Assembly (NCBI GenBank): GCA_002049455.2
Contig: KV919086.1
Coordinates: 21,460-85,459, forward strand
DNA from: Porphyra umbilicalis
Taxonomy: Eukaryota > Rhodophyta > Bangiophyceae > Bangiales > Bangiaceae
Direction of reading: 5' to 3'
Length of the DNA: 64,000 nucleotides
Part shown: positions 1 to 9,936 of the stretch, piece by piece
How the letters are laid out: each line of letters opens with the position of its first letter
How positions within the stretch are numbered: position 1 is the stretch's first letter
The notes under the pieces: model-generated
The model's input: the letters and a program-made list of their open reading frames with translations, nothing else
Databases searched by the model: none
Told to the model about the DNA's origin: nothing
Made by a program: the position numbers and the translations under genes

Positions 1-1084
1 CCTCGGTCGCTTTTCGGGGAGCCTCGGCGGTGGGAATGGGGGTGGCGGCGGCGGTTATGGCGGCTTGAGTGGCAGCTTTGGCTCCCTGGGCTTATGGCCC
101 GCCAGCACGGGGCTGTCGGGCCGCCCGGCAGCGGGTGGGCCGTCCGCAGCAGCGCCGGCGGGCCGGGCGACAGCGGTGGGGGCGGCGGGTGGCTCCGCCG
201 CCAGGGCAGTGGGCGGTCCTTGACGCCCGACACTGGCAACCCCGGCGCCGGCACGCCCGGCGTTGGCGCGTCGCTGAGCGCCACCCCGCTGGCGGTGTCC
301 CCGCCCGCGGTGTGGCTGCCGCCCGCCCGTGCCACCCCGCCCGATGGGATGGAGGGCGTCGCGCCGCAGCTGGGAGTGGGGTTTGATCTTGACTGAGAGG
401 CGACGGCGTCGCGGGGGGAGGTCCGCGTTTTCTAAACCTTTTGTGGCGCCCGCATCAGCGGTGGGTCCTGGTTGGTATGTGTCTACCCTCTTCGTTGCTC
501 GATACAGTTTCGGTTACTCTTCTCTTGGTAAAGTTCAAGTGACATTTCCCTGGTCTTTAGTCTAGGGTGCTTTCCACACGCACATGTCGAAAAAAAAGTC
601 CTTTTTTCTAGTGCAGGTTGTGGGAGTACTAAACAAACGTTTTCGGCGGTCCGTTTGGCTCCCTACGCCGTTGGAGGACGTTCCCCGGTGCTTTCGTGAC
701 TATGGAAACATGCGCAGGGGCCACCCGCGCGGTGAGTGGGGGCGGCGGCGACCGCCGCTGGTCGCGTTGTTGCCGCGCCTGCCGCCGACGCGGCGGTGGG
801 CGGTGGACGACCGCGCGCACGACGCACTCCTGCACGCCACAGCGCGCGGCGGCCGCGGCCGCGGCGATGGTGGGCGCGCTGGCGGCCGCGGCGGCGGCGG
901 CGGCGGTCGTGACCCCCGTGGTGGTGGCACGAGGGCGCCGTCTGTCTGGCGCCACGTACAGCTGCCGCCGTCGTATAAGCAGACGCGTCTGCCGTTGGGG
1001 CGACGCAGCGGCCGCCGCCCGCGGCGTGGCGGCCGCTGGAGCGGTCGGGCGCCGGGGGCGGCGCGCCCCCCCGACGGATGCGCG
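1..1084. repeat. Left arm of a large inverted duplication
   Basis: Each base x pairs with base 4095-x on the opposite strand, so this arm is the reverse complement of 3011-4094. It begins at the window edge and may continue upstream. I saw four substitutions against the partner, at 915, 929, 974 and 1025, all near the inner end. Translations of the outer 900 bases are identical in both arms. The pairing stops abruptly after 1084. The arm carries a CCCTGG-type transposon-end motif at 548 and a Gly-rich reading frame copied from the locus at 3.7-4.1 kb. It could be a fold-back or very long TIR element, a segmental inverted duplication, or a fold-back assembly chimera. Confidence 0.93.
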
Positions 1085-3010
1085 GCGCCCGAGCCGCCGC
1101 GCCCCGCCGCCGGCGCCGCCATCGACGTCGCCGCGGCGTCCACCGGCATGCCCATCAGGGCGGTTGCCGCCGCCACGGCGGCGTCACCGCCCCGCCGCTG
1201 CAGCGTCGGCGGTCGTTTTGCAAGTCCAGGGTGTTTTCGCGAACGCGCTTTCAGTACAGTGTTTTCTCGATATAAGAGAATTGTTTACAAAAGAATATGG
1301 GTCGCGAGTCTTCCATTCCAGTCCGTGTGGGCCACTTTTTCTTTACATTGAGCCTAATCAGCTGTCTCTTGAAAGGAGAACGCACTGTACCGCTGTGGAG
1401 GTGAGAGCACATGTGCGATTGCAGGTCGTAGAGGCAGGTCTACTGTACGTAGAGCACCCCTCACCCCCCCCACCCCCGCCCCCCACCCAACCATGCCCGC
1501 GGCAGTCCCCCCCCCCGCCGCGTGGCTGGCGTCCCGGGTCACCCCCCCCCCTCCCGACGCCGGCCGCCGCGCTCGTCGCCATCCGCACCATCCGCGCCGA
1601 CCGCCTCGCGGGCGTTGCGGCCGCCACCGCCGCGCTGCCAGCCGCCGCGCTTGGGCGTCTCGGGGGCGTGCTGTCCGCCGCCGCGCGGGTGGCGGTCGCC
1701 GCCGCGGCGGCCGCCGCATCGACGGGGGCGCGGTGGCCGCCGCCGCCACCGCCCGACGGCGACGGCGACAGCGGCGGCGGTGGCGGCGGCGGCGGTGACG
1801 GCGGCGGCGGCGCGGCGGGCGACGCGGTCGCCGACGGCGCCACCGACGCGGCGGCGGCGGCGACGGCGGCGGTGGCAGACGCCGACGCGGCCATTGCCGA
1901 CGTGACCGCCGTGGCGTCTGCTGTGACAGAGGGGTAGGCCGCACGCGCCGACGCGCCGCGGCGCGCCGACACCCCGCCGACCGCCCTGCCCGCCGTGGCC
2001 GCGCTCGCGGCGGGGTTGCCCCTCCCGGCCGACGGCGGCGGCGCTGCCGCGACCGCGACTGCCGACGGTGTGGCACGCGCGGCCGAGGCGCTCGTCGGGC
2101 GGCCGGGGGGGGAGGCGCTCGCGCCGCCCCTCGTCCTGTACCTCCTGCTGTGCGTGCTCGCCGAAAATGAGGGCGGGGGGGGCGGCGGCCGCGACGGCGG
2201 CGGCGGTGGCGGCGACGGCGGTGGTGCGGCGCGGGGCGCCCCCCCCCCCCCCCCCAAAGGGCGGCCGCCCAAACGCCCCTGCCGCCGCGGCGTCGGCGGC
2301 GCGCACCCGCCCGACGCCCCCCCCCCCCCGACGGCGAGGCGCGGACACCCGCGGCGGCGGTGCGGCGCCTGTTGGCGGTGCGGTTGGCCTATACGATCCT
2401 CGACTTGCCCGCGACGGGCGGGCGACGCAACGACGGGTCTGCTCGCCGCCGGCGCGGCGTCGCCCGCGTGGACGCGGTCCGACGCGGGGCGCCGGTTCCT
2501 CGGGTGGGCCCTCGCGTCGCTGGGCGGGCGCGTGGCGGGGGCGCTGCACGGGGGGCTCCGCCGGGGGCTGGCGGGGGGGGGGGGGGGAACACGTGGGGGT
2601 GGTGTATTTCCGCGCGTGGCGGGCGGTGGTGGCTGCCGCGGGGGGGCAGAGGGAGGGGCGGGGGGGGGGAGGGGCGCGGGGGGGCGCCGCAGCCGCGGCA
2701 GCGGCAGCGGTGGCGCCGGCCGTGGCGGCGGGGGGGTGCTCCCCCCCCCGCCAGGCGGCGGCGGCAGCGGCAGCGACGGCGACGGCCACGACGGTGACGA
2801 GGAGGCCCCCCCCCCCCCCGTCAACCCCACCACGGCCGTCAGACCTCGCGCGCCTCGCCATCGTCGGCGTCGAGCCGCGCGTCGCGGCCGCCGCCGCGTC
2901 TGCCCTCGGCGTCTTTCACGTCCAATAGCGGGTGACGGGCGTCGACGCCGCCCTCGACGCCGCCTACGCCCTCGTCCTCTTCCGCGCCCTCTCGGCCGCC
3001 AACCCCGCGA
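1085..3010 (+). other. Centre of the palindrome, possible Ala/Gly-rich coding DNA with frame breaks
   Basis: Unique sequence between the arms, with no TA-rich or simple spacer. On the plus strand, short protein-like stretches appear in changing frames: an Ala/Val-rich segment ending at a TAG near 1937, a hydrophobic stretch reading LVLYLLLCVLAENEG near 2130-2170, and further Leu/Ala-rich segments near 2370-2560 and 2850-2990. The frame changes lie next to runs of C or G (for example near 2240, 2320, 2570 and 2810). This fits a helical, low-complexity protein broken by homopolymer indels, but triplet-rich GC DNA also gives long spurious open frames. I recognise no family. The motif CCAGGGTGTTTTCGCG at 1226 recurs at 22124. 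Confidence 0.3.
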
Positions 3011-4094
3011 CGCGCATCCGTCGGGGGGGCGCGCCGCCCCCGGCGCCCGACCGCTCCAGCGGCCGCCACTCCGCGGGCGGCGGCCGCTGCGTCGCCCCAA
3101 CGGCAGACGCGTCTGCTTATCCGACGGCGGCAGCTGTACGTGGCGCCAGACAGACGGCGCCCTCGCGCCACCACCACGGAGGTCACGACCGCCGCCGCCG
3201 CCGCCGCGGCCGCCAGCGCGCCCACCATCGCCGCGGCCGCGGCCGCCGCGCGCTGTGGCGTGCAGGAGTGCGTCGTGCGCGCGGTCGTCCACCGCCCACC
3301 GCCGCGTCGGCGGCAGGCGCGGCAACAACGCGACCAGCGGCGGTCGCCGCCGCCCCCACTCACCGCGCGGGTGGCCCCTGCGCATGTTTCCATAGTCACG
3401 AAAGCACCGGGGAACGTCCTCCAACGGCGTAGGGAGCCAAACGGACCGCCGAAAACGTTTGTTTAGTACTCCCACAACCTGCACTAGAAAAAAGGACTTT
3501 TTTTTCGACATGTGCGTGTGGAAAGCACCCTAGACTAAAGACCAGGGAAATGTCACTTGAACTTTACCAAGAGAAGAGTAACCGAAACTGTATCGAGCAA
3601 CGAAGAGGGTAGACACATACCAACCAGGACCCACCGCTGATGCGGGCGCCACAAAAGGTTTAGAAAACGCGGACCTCCCCCCGCGACGCCGTCGCCTCTC
3701 AGTCAAGATCAAACCCCACTCCCAGCTGCGGCGCGACGCCCTCCATCCCATCGGGCGGGGTGGCACGGGCGGGCGGCAGCCACACCGCGGGCGGGGACAC
3801 CGCCAGCGGGGTGGCGCTCAGCGACGCGCCAACGCCGGGCGTGCCGGCGCCGGGGTTGCCAGTGTCGGGCGTCAAGGACCGCCCACTGCCCTGGCGGCGG
3901 AGCCACCCGCCGCCCCCACCGCTGTCGCCCGGCCCGCCGGCGCTGCTGCGGACGGCCCACCCGCTGCCGGGCGGCCCGACAGCCCCGTGCTGGCGGGCCA
4001 TAAGCCCAGGGAGCCAAAGCTGCCACTCAAGCCGCCATAACCGCCGCCGCCACCCCCATTCCCACCGCCGAGGCTCCCCGAAAAGCGACCGAGG
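3011..4094. repeat. Right arm of the large inverted duplication
   Basis: This is the reverse complement of 1-1084. Beyond 4094 the sequence continues without a visible partner because the left arm reaches the window start, so the true outer boundary is unknown. The minus-strand Gly-rich coding frame that enters the arm from 4.3 kb continues through the arm boundary, which suggests that this side is the original copy and the left arm the derived one (inference). Confidence 0.93.
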
Positions 4095-4340
4095 CTGCCG
4101 CTGCCCGCCACGCCCGACCCTCCCCCGCCACGCGTGGCAAACTGGGATACGCTCGCCGCGGTGTTGACGTGCGTCGGCTAGAGGAGGGCCACTTGGCCAA
4201 TGTTGCTCGTCACGGCCGCCGACGACGCCAAGCGCACGCCGAGCGCGTGCACAAAGGCGTCCTCGGGGACGGTGCGGGAGGCGTAGCCGCCGCGCGCTGT
4301 GGTGTGCAGGAGCGCGTCGTGCGCGCCGTCACCCGCCTGC
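3709..4340 (-). pseudogene. Remnant of a hypothetical Gly-rich protein gene
   Basis: Reading the minus strand downward from about 4335, a protein-like frame contains AHDALLHTTARGG, then VPEDAFVHALG and TSNIGQVALL. It meets a TAG at 4180-4178, then resumes in the same frame with THVNTAASVSQFATRGGG and a Gly/Ser-rich tail that runs into the palindrome arm. A second, shorter copy of the AHDALLHATARGG segment lies inside the arms (about 3250-3300 minus and its mirror at 800-850 plus). I do not recognise the family. The single stop means it is either a pseudogene or the end of one exon. The Gly-rich tail may be part of the protein or only GC-rich background. Confidence 0.35.
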
Positions 4341-4761
4341 CGCCACCTCCGCCGCCGTTGTGGCGGCGGTCACGGAGGTCAAAAGCGACTGACCGTGGCC
4401 TGCCTCCTCGATGGGCCGCTGTAGACGCCCCTTCCCCTCTCTGTCTAATGTATGGCCACAATCCCCCCCACCGACCCCAACGAAAGCGGCGAAGGCACTT
4501 TTGGAACCAAGGCGGGCGTGACTACCGTCTTGACAACACTCGACGGGAATGGGCCCAAGACTATGGTTCTCGGATTATTCAGTATGAGTGTAGACAGCAC
4601 CCCGAAACATCCCGCAAGTTCGAGCATATATGCGAAACAAATGCTCGAGTGATACCCCTTTGGATGAAATACTCTGCTTGTGGCGCATCGGCTTCTTGTC
4701 GCCGTGGGGCAACCCGCGAGCGCCATCCCCGGCTCCCCCGCCGCCGCTCCCCCCCCCCGTC

Positions 4762-5628
4762 ATGGCGCTCCCCTCTCCCGTGCCTCCCACCCCCCCGCCC
4801 TCGCCCCATTCCCTCCCTACAACTCCCCCGCCGACTCTCCCGGAGCGGGTGGCAAGGCGCCCCTCACCGCCCGCTCCGGGGCGCCCCTGTCGGCCGTTGC
4901 CGGCGGCTGGGCGCGGGCGCTCGGCCACGCCGTCCGCACCGCCGGCGGCACCACCGCCGACGCGGTGCACCCCCGTCACGTCTACTGGACCGGCACCCTC
5001 CCGTCCGTCTTGGACTGTGGCGGCGGCGGCGCCACCGCCGCCGCTGACGGCGACGCCGAGCCGCTCGTCGTGCTCTACGACGGGTACCCAAAGGCGCGGC
5101 GGCACCTGCTCCTCCTGCCGGCGCGGCCGGACGTGGCGCCCGCCGTCGACCGCCTCACTTCTTCCGACCGCCCGGCCGTGGCGGCGCTGGTGCGGCTGGG
5201 GGGGCCATTGCCGCCGCGCTGGCCGCCGACGCGGGCGGCGGCGGCGGCGGCGGCGGCGCGCCCCCCCCCCGCCTCGGCTTCCACGCGCTGCCGTCGATGT
5301 CGCCCCTGCACCTGCACCTCGTTTCAGAGGACTTGGCGGGGAGCGGCATGACGAGTAAGCGGCACTACCAGTCGTTTGCGTCGGCTTTTTTTGTGCCGGC
5401 GGCGGCGGTGCTCGCCGCCTTGGACGCGGGGGGCGGGTTTGCTGTGGATGCCGAACCGCGGCGGCGGCGCTGCGGGCGCCGCTGGTGTGCCACGGGTGTG
5501 GGACGCCCGCCCGCCACATGCCACACCTCCGTGTACACTTGCGCGACTGCGCGGCGGGGCGGCGGGGTGCACGTCAGGTCGCCGCCCGCCCGGTGGCCGT
5601 GGACGCGGTGGTGCAGGGCGCCCCGTGA
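4762..5628 (+). CDS. APTX: Aprataxin-like HIT-domain and zinc-finger protein (frame broken)
   Basis: Aprataxin removes AMP from 5-prime DNA ends left by aborted ligation, in the nucleus or mitochondria. Two family blocks are present: VVLYDGYPKARRHLLLLP near 5067-5120, then GFHALPSMSPLHLHLVSED near 5276-5330. The second is the HIT active-site block (its first His position is Pro, as in some fungal homologues), and KRHYQSFASAFF follows. The C-terminus has a C2HC-type finger, CHGC...H...H...C, at about 5488-5550, ending at TGA 5626-5628. The blocks lie in three frames. The shifts fall in a run of about nine C at 5260-5270 and near 5455-5465, and another is needed in the C-rich N-terminus if the ATG at 4762 is the start. 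No splice sites explain the shifts. Homopolymer indels, in the assembly or in the genome, are the simplest explanation. Family call firm, start uncertain. Confidence 0.75.
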
Positions 5629-5947
5629 GGCAGGGGCGGCGGCGGGCGTGCCAGCGGTGGTGGGGGGGGGGGGGGGGGAGGCGACGCAGCAGTCACGGTG
5701 ACCGCTGGAAGACTGACCGTGCGGCAGCCGTCCACGCCGCCGGGGCGGCGCCGATAGCGCGGGCAGGCGGCCCCCTACGCGTCGGCGGTGGCCACCCGTC
5801 CGCGCTACCGGCCACCGCACTGCGGTGGCGGTTTGTGGATACACGGCCGTCGGCCGCCGCCGCCGTAGAGCAGTGCGGACGACACACCTTACCCCGCCGT
5901 TGCCGAGGAGTGTCGGTGGCTACCGGCAGTTGCCGCCTCCGTTTGCG

Positions 5948-7160
5948 TGACTGGGTCGGCTGCTGCTGCTCGCCACCGCTGCTGCGGGCGCGGTCCTCCC
6001 TGTTACCATTGTGGTGGGGGTGCCTGCGGATGTGGCGGGCGATACGGCCGCGCGCGACTGGAGCGCCGCGTATTTCTTGTCGGTGACGGGGGGGGAGGGG
6101 AACTCCGCGCCCCCCATTGCGGCCTCGACGCCAACGTGTCGGCGGCGACGGGCGAGTGGATGTCACCCCTGCTCCCACCGTCGTGGGCAGAGAGGACCGT
6201 GGCTCGTCCCAGCATTGTGCGACGGCTCCTCGGCGCCGTCGACGGCGGCTGCCGCACCCGCTTTGGTAACGGCCGGCTGCATGGGCGGGGGCAAGGCGGA
6301 GGTGGCGCGGGTGGCCGACGTGCCACTCGTGCCGTTTGCCCCCGAAAATGCATTGCCATGGTGGCGGCGCCTCTGCCCCCCCCCCCCCCGCCACCGCCGC
6401 CCCGCTCTTCGCGACGTTTCTAGCCCTGGTTGTGCTACCCACGGCTGGAGACCCCACCGTCTCCCTTGTGCCCCCACTCTTCTTGTGCGTACGTCACTCG
6501 CTTTGGCAACACCGCCCTGGTCCGTGTCAGCCCCGACGGCTGCCCCGCCGTCGAGCCGCCCTTCGGGGGGGCCCTCTCCGTCTGCTTCAGCGGCAGCTTC
6601 TCGTGGATTGACGTCAGATTCTCGCCGGCGGGACTCTGCGGAAGGGGGGCGGGTATGCAACCGGGCGCGGCAGCCGCGTCGGCGTCGCCGCCGCCGGCGG
6701 GGGACGCGGAAGTCTCGCCCGCCGTGATGCCACGCGGCACCATCGCTGCAGCCTCCGGCGTCGGTGGGGGGGGATTGCGACGAGCCGTCGTTGGACACTG
6801 TGGGGGACGACGGGCGTCGGCGCCCTCTCGGCGTGGAGGCAGGCCACTACCACACGTGGCTGACCTTCATAAGCACGGCGGCGGCCGTGGCGGCAAGCGG
6901 GTGCCCCTCGCTGTGGTGACCAACGCCGAGGTGGTCATGGGCGGGAGTGGCCGTCGGCGTAGCGCGCGTCCAAGGGGATGGGAGGCAGATTCTCGCGGGG
7001 GAGTCGTCGGGCCCCGGTGGCCAAGCTGGGGCTTGGCGCTGGACGCCTCTGACCGACGTCAACGTCGACGTCACTTGCAGTGGGAGGCGCGTCGTGATAG
7101 GCACGGCGTTGACCGGGAGGATGGGGTCGCTGGCAGCGAAAACAATGCACAAGAAAAGTC
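5948..7160 (+). pseudogene. Possible uncharacterised gene with several frame shifts
   Basis: Protein-like stretches follow one another on the plus strand in changing frames. A hydrophobic LLLLATAAAGAVLPVTIVVG region lies near 5960-6015. It is followed by a segment with YFLSVTGG near 6070, one with FGNTALVRVSPDG near 6500, SGSFSWIDVRF near 6594, and one with WTPLTDVNVDVTCSGRRVVIG near 7040-7100. The frame changes sit in C and G runs (6084, 6380, 6770). Immediately upstream at 5662-5678 is a run of about 17 G. The spacing suggests one secreted or membrane protein of roughly 350-400 residues, but I recognise no family, and the joining of segments is inference. Confidence 0.3.
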
Positions 7161-7314
7161 ATTATTGTTCCAAAAACGATTTCGTCACCAAGTCAACAAT
7201 ATTAACGAGACACAACTGGGCACTATTCGCGGCGTGCCTTTTCCCCGACCACCCACCAAACCAGCTTGCCATGTCCATTCCCCACTTGCTGCAGACGGCC
7301 TCCTCCACCAGGCC

Positions 7315-8118
7315 TCACATCCGCCCTCCCCACAGCTCGTGGTGGCGGGCCAGCGCCTTGGCGCGCGCCCCGTTGGGCGCAGCGTCAAGCGCCACCACCC
7401 GCTCGATGCCGACTCCACACCCGTCAGCCGGCCACACGCGCGACTCAAACGTGTGGCCGTAGACCATGGCCATTGCCATACAATCGGCCCTCGTCGTTTC
7501 CATGCTCGGCCAGTAGATGGCGGCGGGGAGGGGCGGCAGCAGCTCGAAGGCGTCGAGCGCAAGCGCCGGCACCGTAGCCCAGTCGTCCATGACGCCCGTA
7601 GGGGACCGGGGCTGGCCGAAAAGAACCCAGGGGCGCTTTGGGGAGCCACGAGGGGTCGACATGACGTCATCGTTTTCGACCTTGTTGGCGACGTTGACGA
7701 CCTTGTCGGCGACATCGGCGACCTTTTCGGCGACGTCGACGACCTTGTCCGCGACGTCGTCGGTCTTGTCGGCGACGGTGACCCGGTCGGGGTTGGAAGC
7801 CGTCATAGCCGCCTGCCGCTTCTCGTTGTCCGTATTGTCGGCAGCAGCGTTAATGATGAAGGTGGCGAAAGCGACGACCGCGGCCTCAATCTGAGCGGCC
7901 GCCGCCTTGCGAGCAAAGCGGACCCAGTGGGCAGCCAGCCGCACGACCACCATGACCACGGGGGCGACGGCAGAGGCAACAAGCTCGGAGGCGTCGACGG
8001 CAAGCACCTGAAGGCGGTGGCCGCACGTCTTGGTCATCCCTACTGCAGCGGCAGCGAACTCGAACATCGTCGGCAGGGTAACGTAGATGACGGTGAAGAC
8101 AATGGAGATCACGTCCAT
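7315..8118 (-). CDS. Membrane protein with five VADK-type heptad repeats
   Basis: An open frame of 267 codons from an ATG at 8118 to a TGA at 7315. An upstream in-frame extension to 8208 is possible, but the ATG at 8118 is followed at once by a hydrophobic segment. Residues 4-28 and 45-62 are hydrophobic and could span a membrane, and residues 74-92 are a third, amphipathic stretch. Residues 115-149 are five 7-residue units of the form VADKVxD, encoded by a 21-base tandem repeat at about 7670-7775. Such units form a charged helix or coiled coil and resemble lipid-droplet or LEA-like helices only in pattern. The C-terminal 110 residues look globular. No family recognised. The composition and the absence of breaks support a real gene. 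Confidence 0.6.
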   Translation of the reverse strand: MDVISIVFTVIYVTLPTMFEFAAAAVGMTKTCGHRLQVLAVDASELVASAVAPVVMVVVRLAAHWVRFARKAAAAQIEAAVVAFATFIINAAADNTDNEKRQAAMTASNPDRVTVADKTDDVADKVVDVAEKVADVADKVVNVANKVENDDVMSTPRGSPKRPWVLFGQPRSPTGVMDDWATVPALALDAFELLPPLPAAIYWPSMETTRADCMAMAMVYGHTFESRVWPADGCGVGIERVVALDAAPNGARAKALARHHELWGGRM

Positions 8119-9936
8119 CGTGGGGATGGGTAGTGGGTAGGTTGGCACAAAGAGCGTGGATGTGAAAGAGTGGATGGGATGTGTGGAAGTGTCAACCGAG
8201 GGACACAAGAGGAAGATGGTCGTCTATCACGGGTGGTGAAAAGTACAGGTCGTCGGTGGTGGGGAGCAGGGGGCGGTCGGGACAGGGGAGCAGGAGACGT
8301 GTACGATGGCCGGCGAGTGATGCGCTGTTAGCCGAGGTGCTCAACGACGGCCGTGGCTGCTTAAAAGAGTCGGGTCGCGCCCGGGAGCTCGTCTGACCCA
8401 CCGACCGCAAGGCGGAGATCGCGTGGCGTGCGCTCGGGCCTGCACGCAGGCGCTTGAGTGACCCCCACTTCAGGCGGCCTCCAGGCACCCTTGGCTGGGC
8501 GCCCTCGGGCGTGCCCATTCACCCCCCTCGCCAGTGCCAGACAAGCGGCACCCGTGCAGAGGAACTCGTGCGTGGGCCCGTCCGCCGCTCGCGTGGCCTG
8601 CGTGTGCCATTGGCTCTCATGTGGAGCCCGCGCGCGGGCTCGTGTCCTCCCAGGACAGCTCGTAGCTACGAGCAGACAGCTCGTAGCTACGAGCAGACCG
8701 TTACAGACTGCGTGGTGGCCAATGGCTGTCCCGTGGCGGGACGGCATCCGTGTCTGCGGGCCATTTGTGCCGTCGCCGCCGCGGCTGGCCCGCACCACGG
8801 AAGTTTCCGGAAAAGAACCATGGCAAGGAGCCGCCGTCCTCGCTCGCCCGCGCTTTGCAGCCGCGTGGGTGCAAAGCCGAGCGCGTGTGGCTGCCCCCGC
8901 CCGCAGGCCTTTGGTCAAGCCAACACAAGCGGCACGCACGAGGCGCAGCAGCAAGCCTTCTCTCTCTGCGTGCAAAATAGGGGGCCTCACACAATGCGTG
9001 GGGGGCCTTGCTCACACAACGCGAGGGCGGTCTTCCCCGATGGGGGGGCGGACGTCTCGTGCCCGTGGGTTGTGTGGTGAGTGCTGGCGGCGGTTCCAGA
9101 GACGCGCCGCCCCCCCGCCAAAGTGCGTCTGCGGGGGGCGCTCAGCCGCCTCGCCCTCGCTGAACTATAAGCAGCGGCTGGCGGCTGCTGGCGACGGTGT
9201 GTGCCGCGGGGTGGCCCATGGGAAGGCAATGTGGCGCGAAACGCGCCGGCGTGCGGCGCGCTCCCGTGATTGAGTGCAGCCGATTGGGCGCAACGAGGGC
9301 GCGGCGAATCACATGCGAGCAAGCAAAGCGCCGAATGAAGCATGGGGGAAATTTCACTAGTGCACCTGTACCCATTCGATTCGAAACTGCAGGGGTCCGA
9401 GTTGGATTCGTGGCCATTTGCATCGTCTCGCGCGCTTCGCCGAGTCGTCGACGTTTGGGTTTGCCCGCCCCGCGTCATCCTCCCGCTTCTTTTCACTGGC
9501 CAGCACCCTCTGCTTGCCACCATACTTCACCTGTTGATGACTAGCGCTTCTTCGCCCAAAGTCTTTGGTTCTTCACCAACCCGTACGTGCACAGGCCTCG
9601 GCGACCCCCCCCGCGCCCGTTGCGGCAGCAGCTGCGCGTGCGGGTCGTGTCTGGCGGTTTCCTGGGACTCCTCGCCGGCCTCTGTGTTGCCGACGCCCAC
9701 TTTTGTCGCCGTCGTGTGGGGGAGAGGGGAGGTTTGAGAGCCACGCCGCTCCGCCGACGGCCGCGCCGAGGTGGCGACTTGCGGCTTTCCATGACACGCG
9801 GCTGCCGCGCCTCGGCCCCCGCCCCGCATCTCAATGACACGGCGGCCATCGGCTTGGTCCGTCGCCTCTGCGTCGCGTGCGCGCATCCTCCCCCCCCCCC
9901 CACCCCCCGCCGGCAGCCAGCACCCTATCCCGTCAC
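8119..9936. other. Stretch without a recognisable gene
   Basis: Several mutually overlapping open frames on both strands between 8192 and 9740 look like GC-driven shadows: Arg/Ala/Pro-rich, no domain, none preferred over its antisense partner. The part at 9600-9936 lies just downstream of the LPMO gene and probably includes its 3-prime untranslated region. The only structured feature is the palindromic repeat pair at 8655-8696. Confidence 0.5.
8655..8696. repeat. Tandem pair of 21-base palindromic units
   Basis: The unit ACAGCTCGTAGCTACGAGCAG occurs twice without a gap, at 8655-8675 and 8676-8696, with no differences. Each unit contains the perfect 16-base palindrome GCTCGTAGCTACGAGC, so the pair can form two adjacent hairpins or one longer cruciform. 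Dimeric binding sites look like this, but nothing shows a function here. Confidence 0.9.

Noticed and set aside
1358..3511. 717-codon minus-strand ORF across the palindrome
   Set aside because: Its two ends are the mirrored arm sequence, and the middle is compositional. The plus-strand translation of the centre looks more protein-like.
8361..9273. Several 200-270-codon ORFs on both strands
   Set aside because: They overlap each other antisense, are rich in Arg, Ala and Pro, and none has a feature favouring it.
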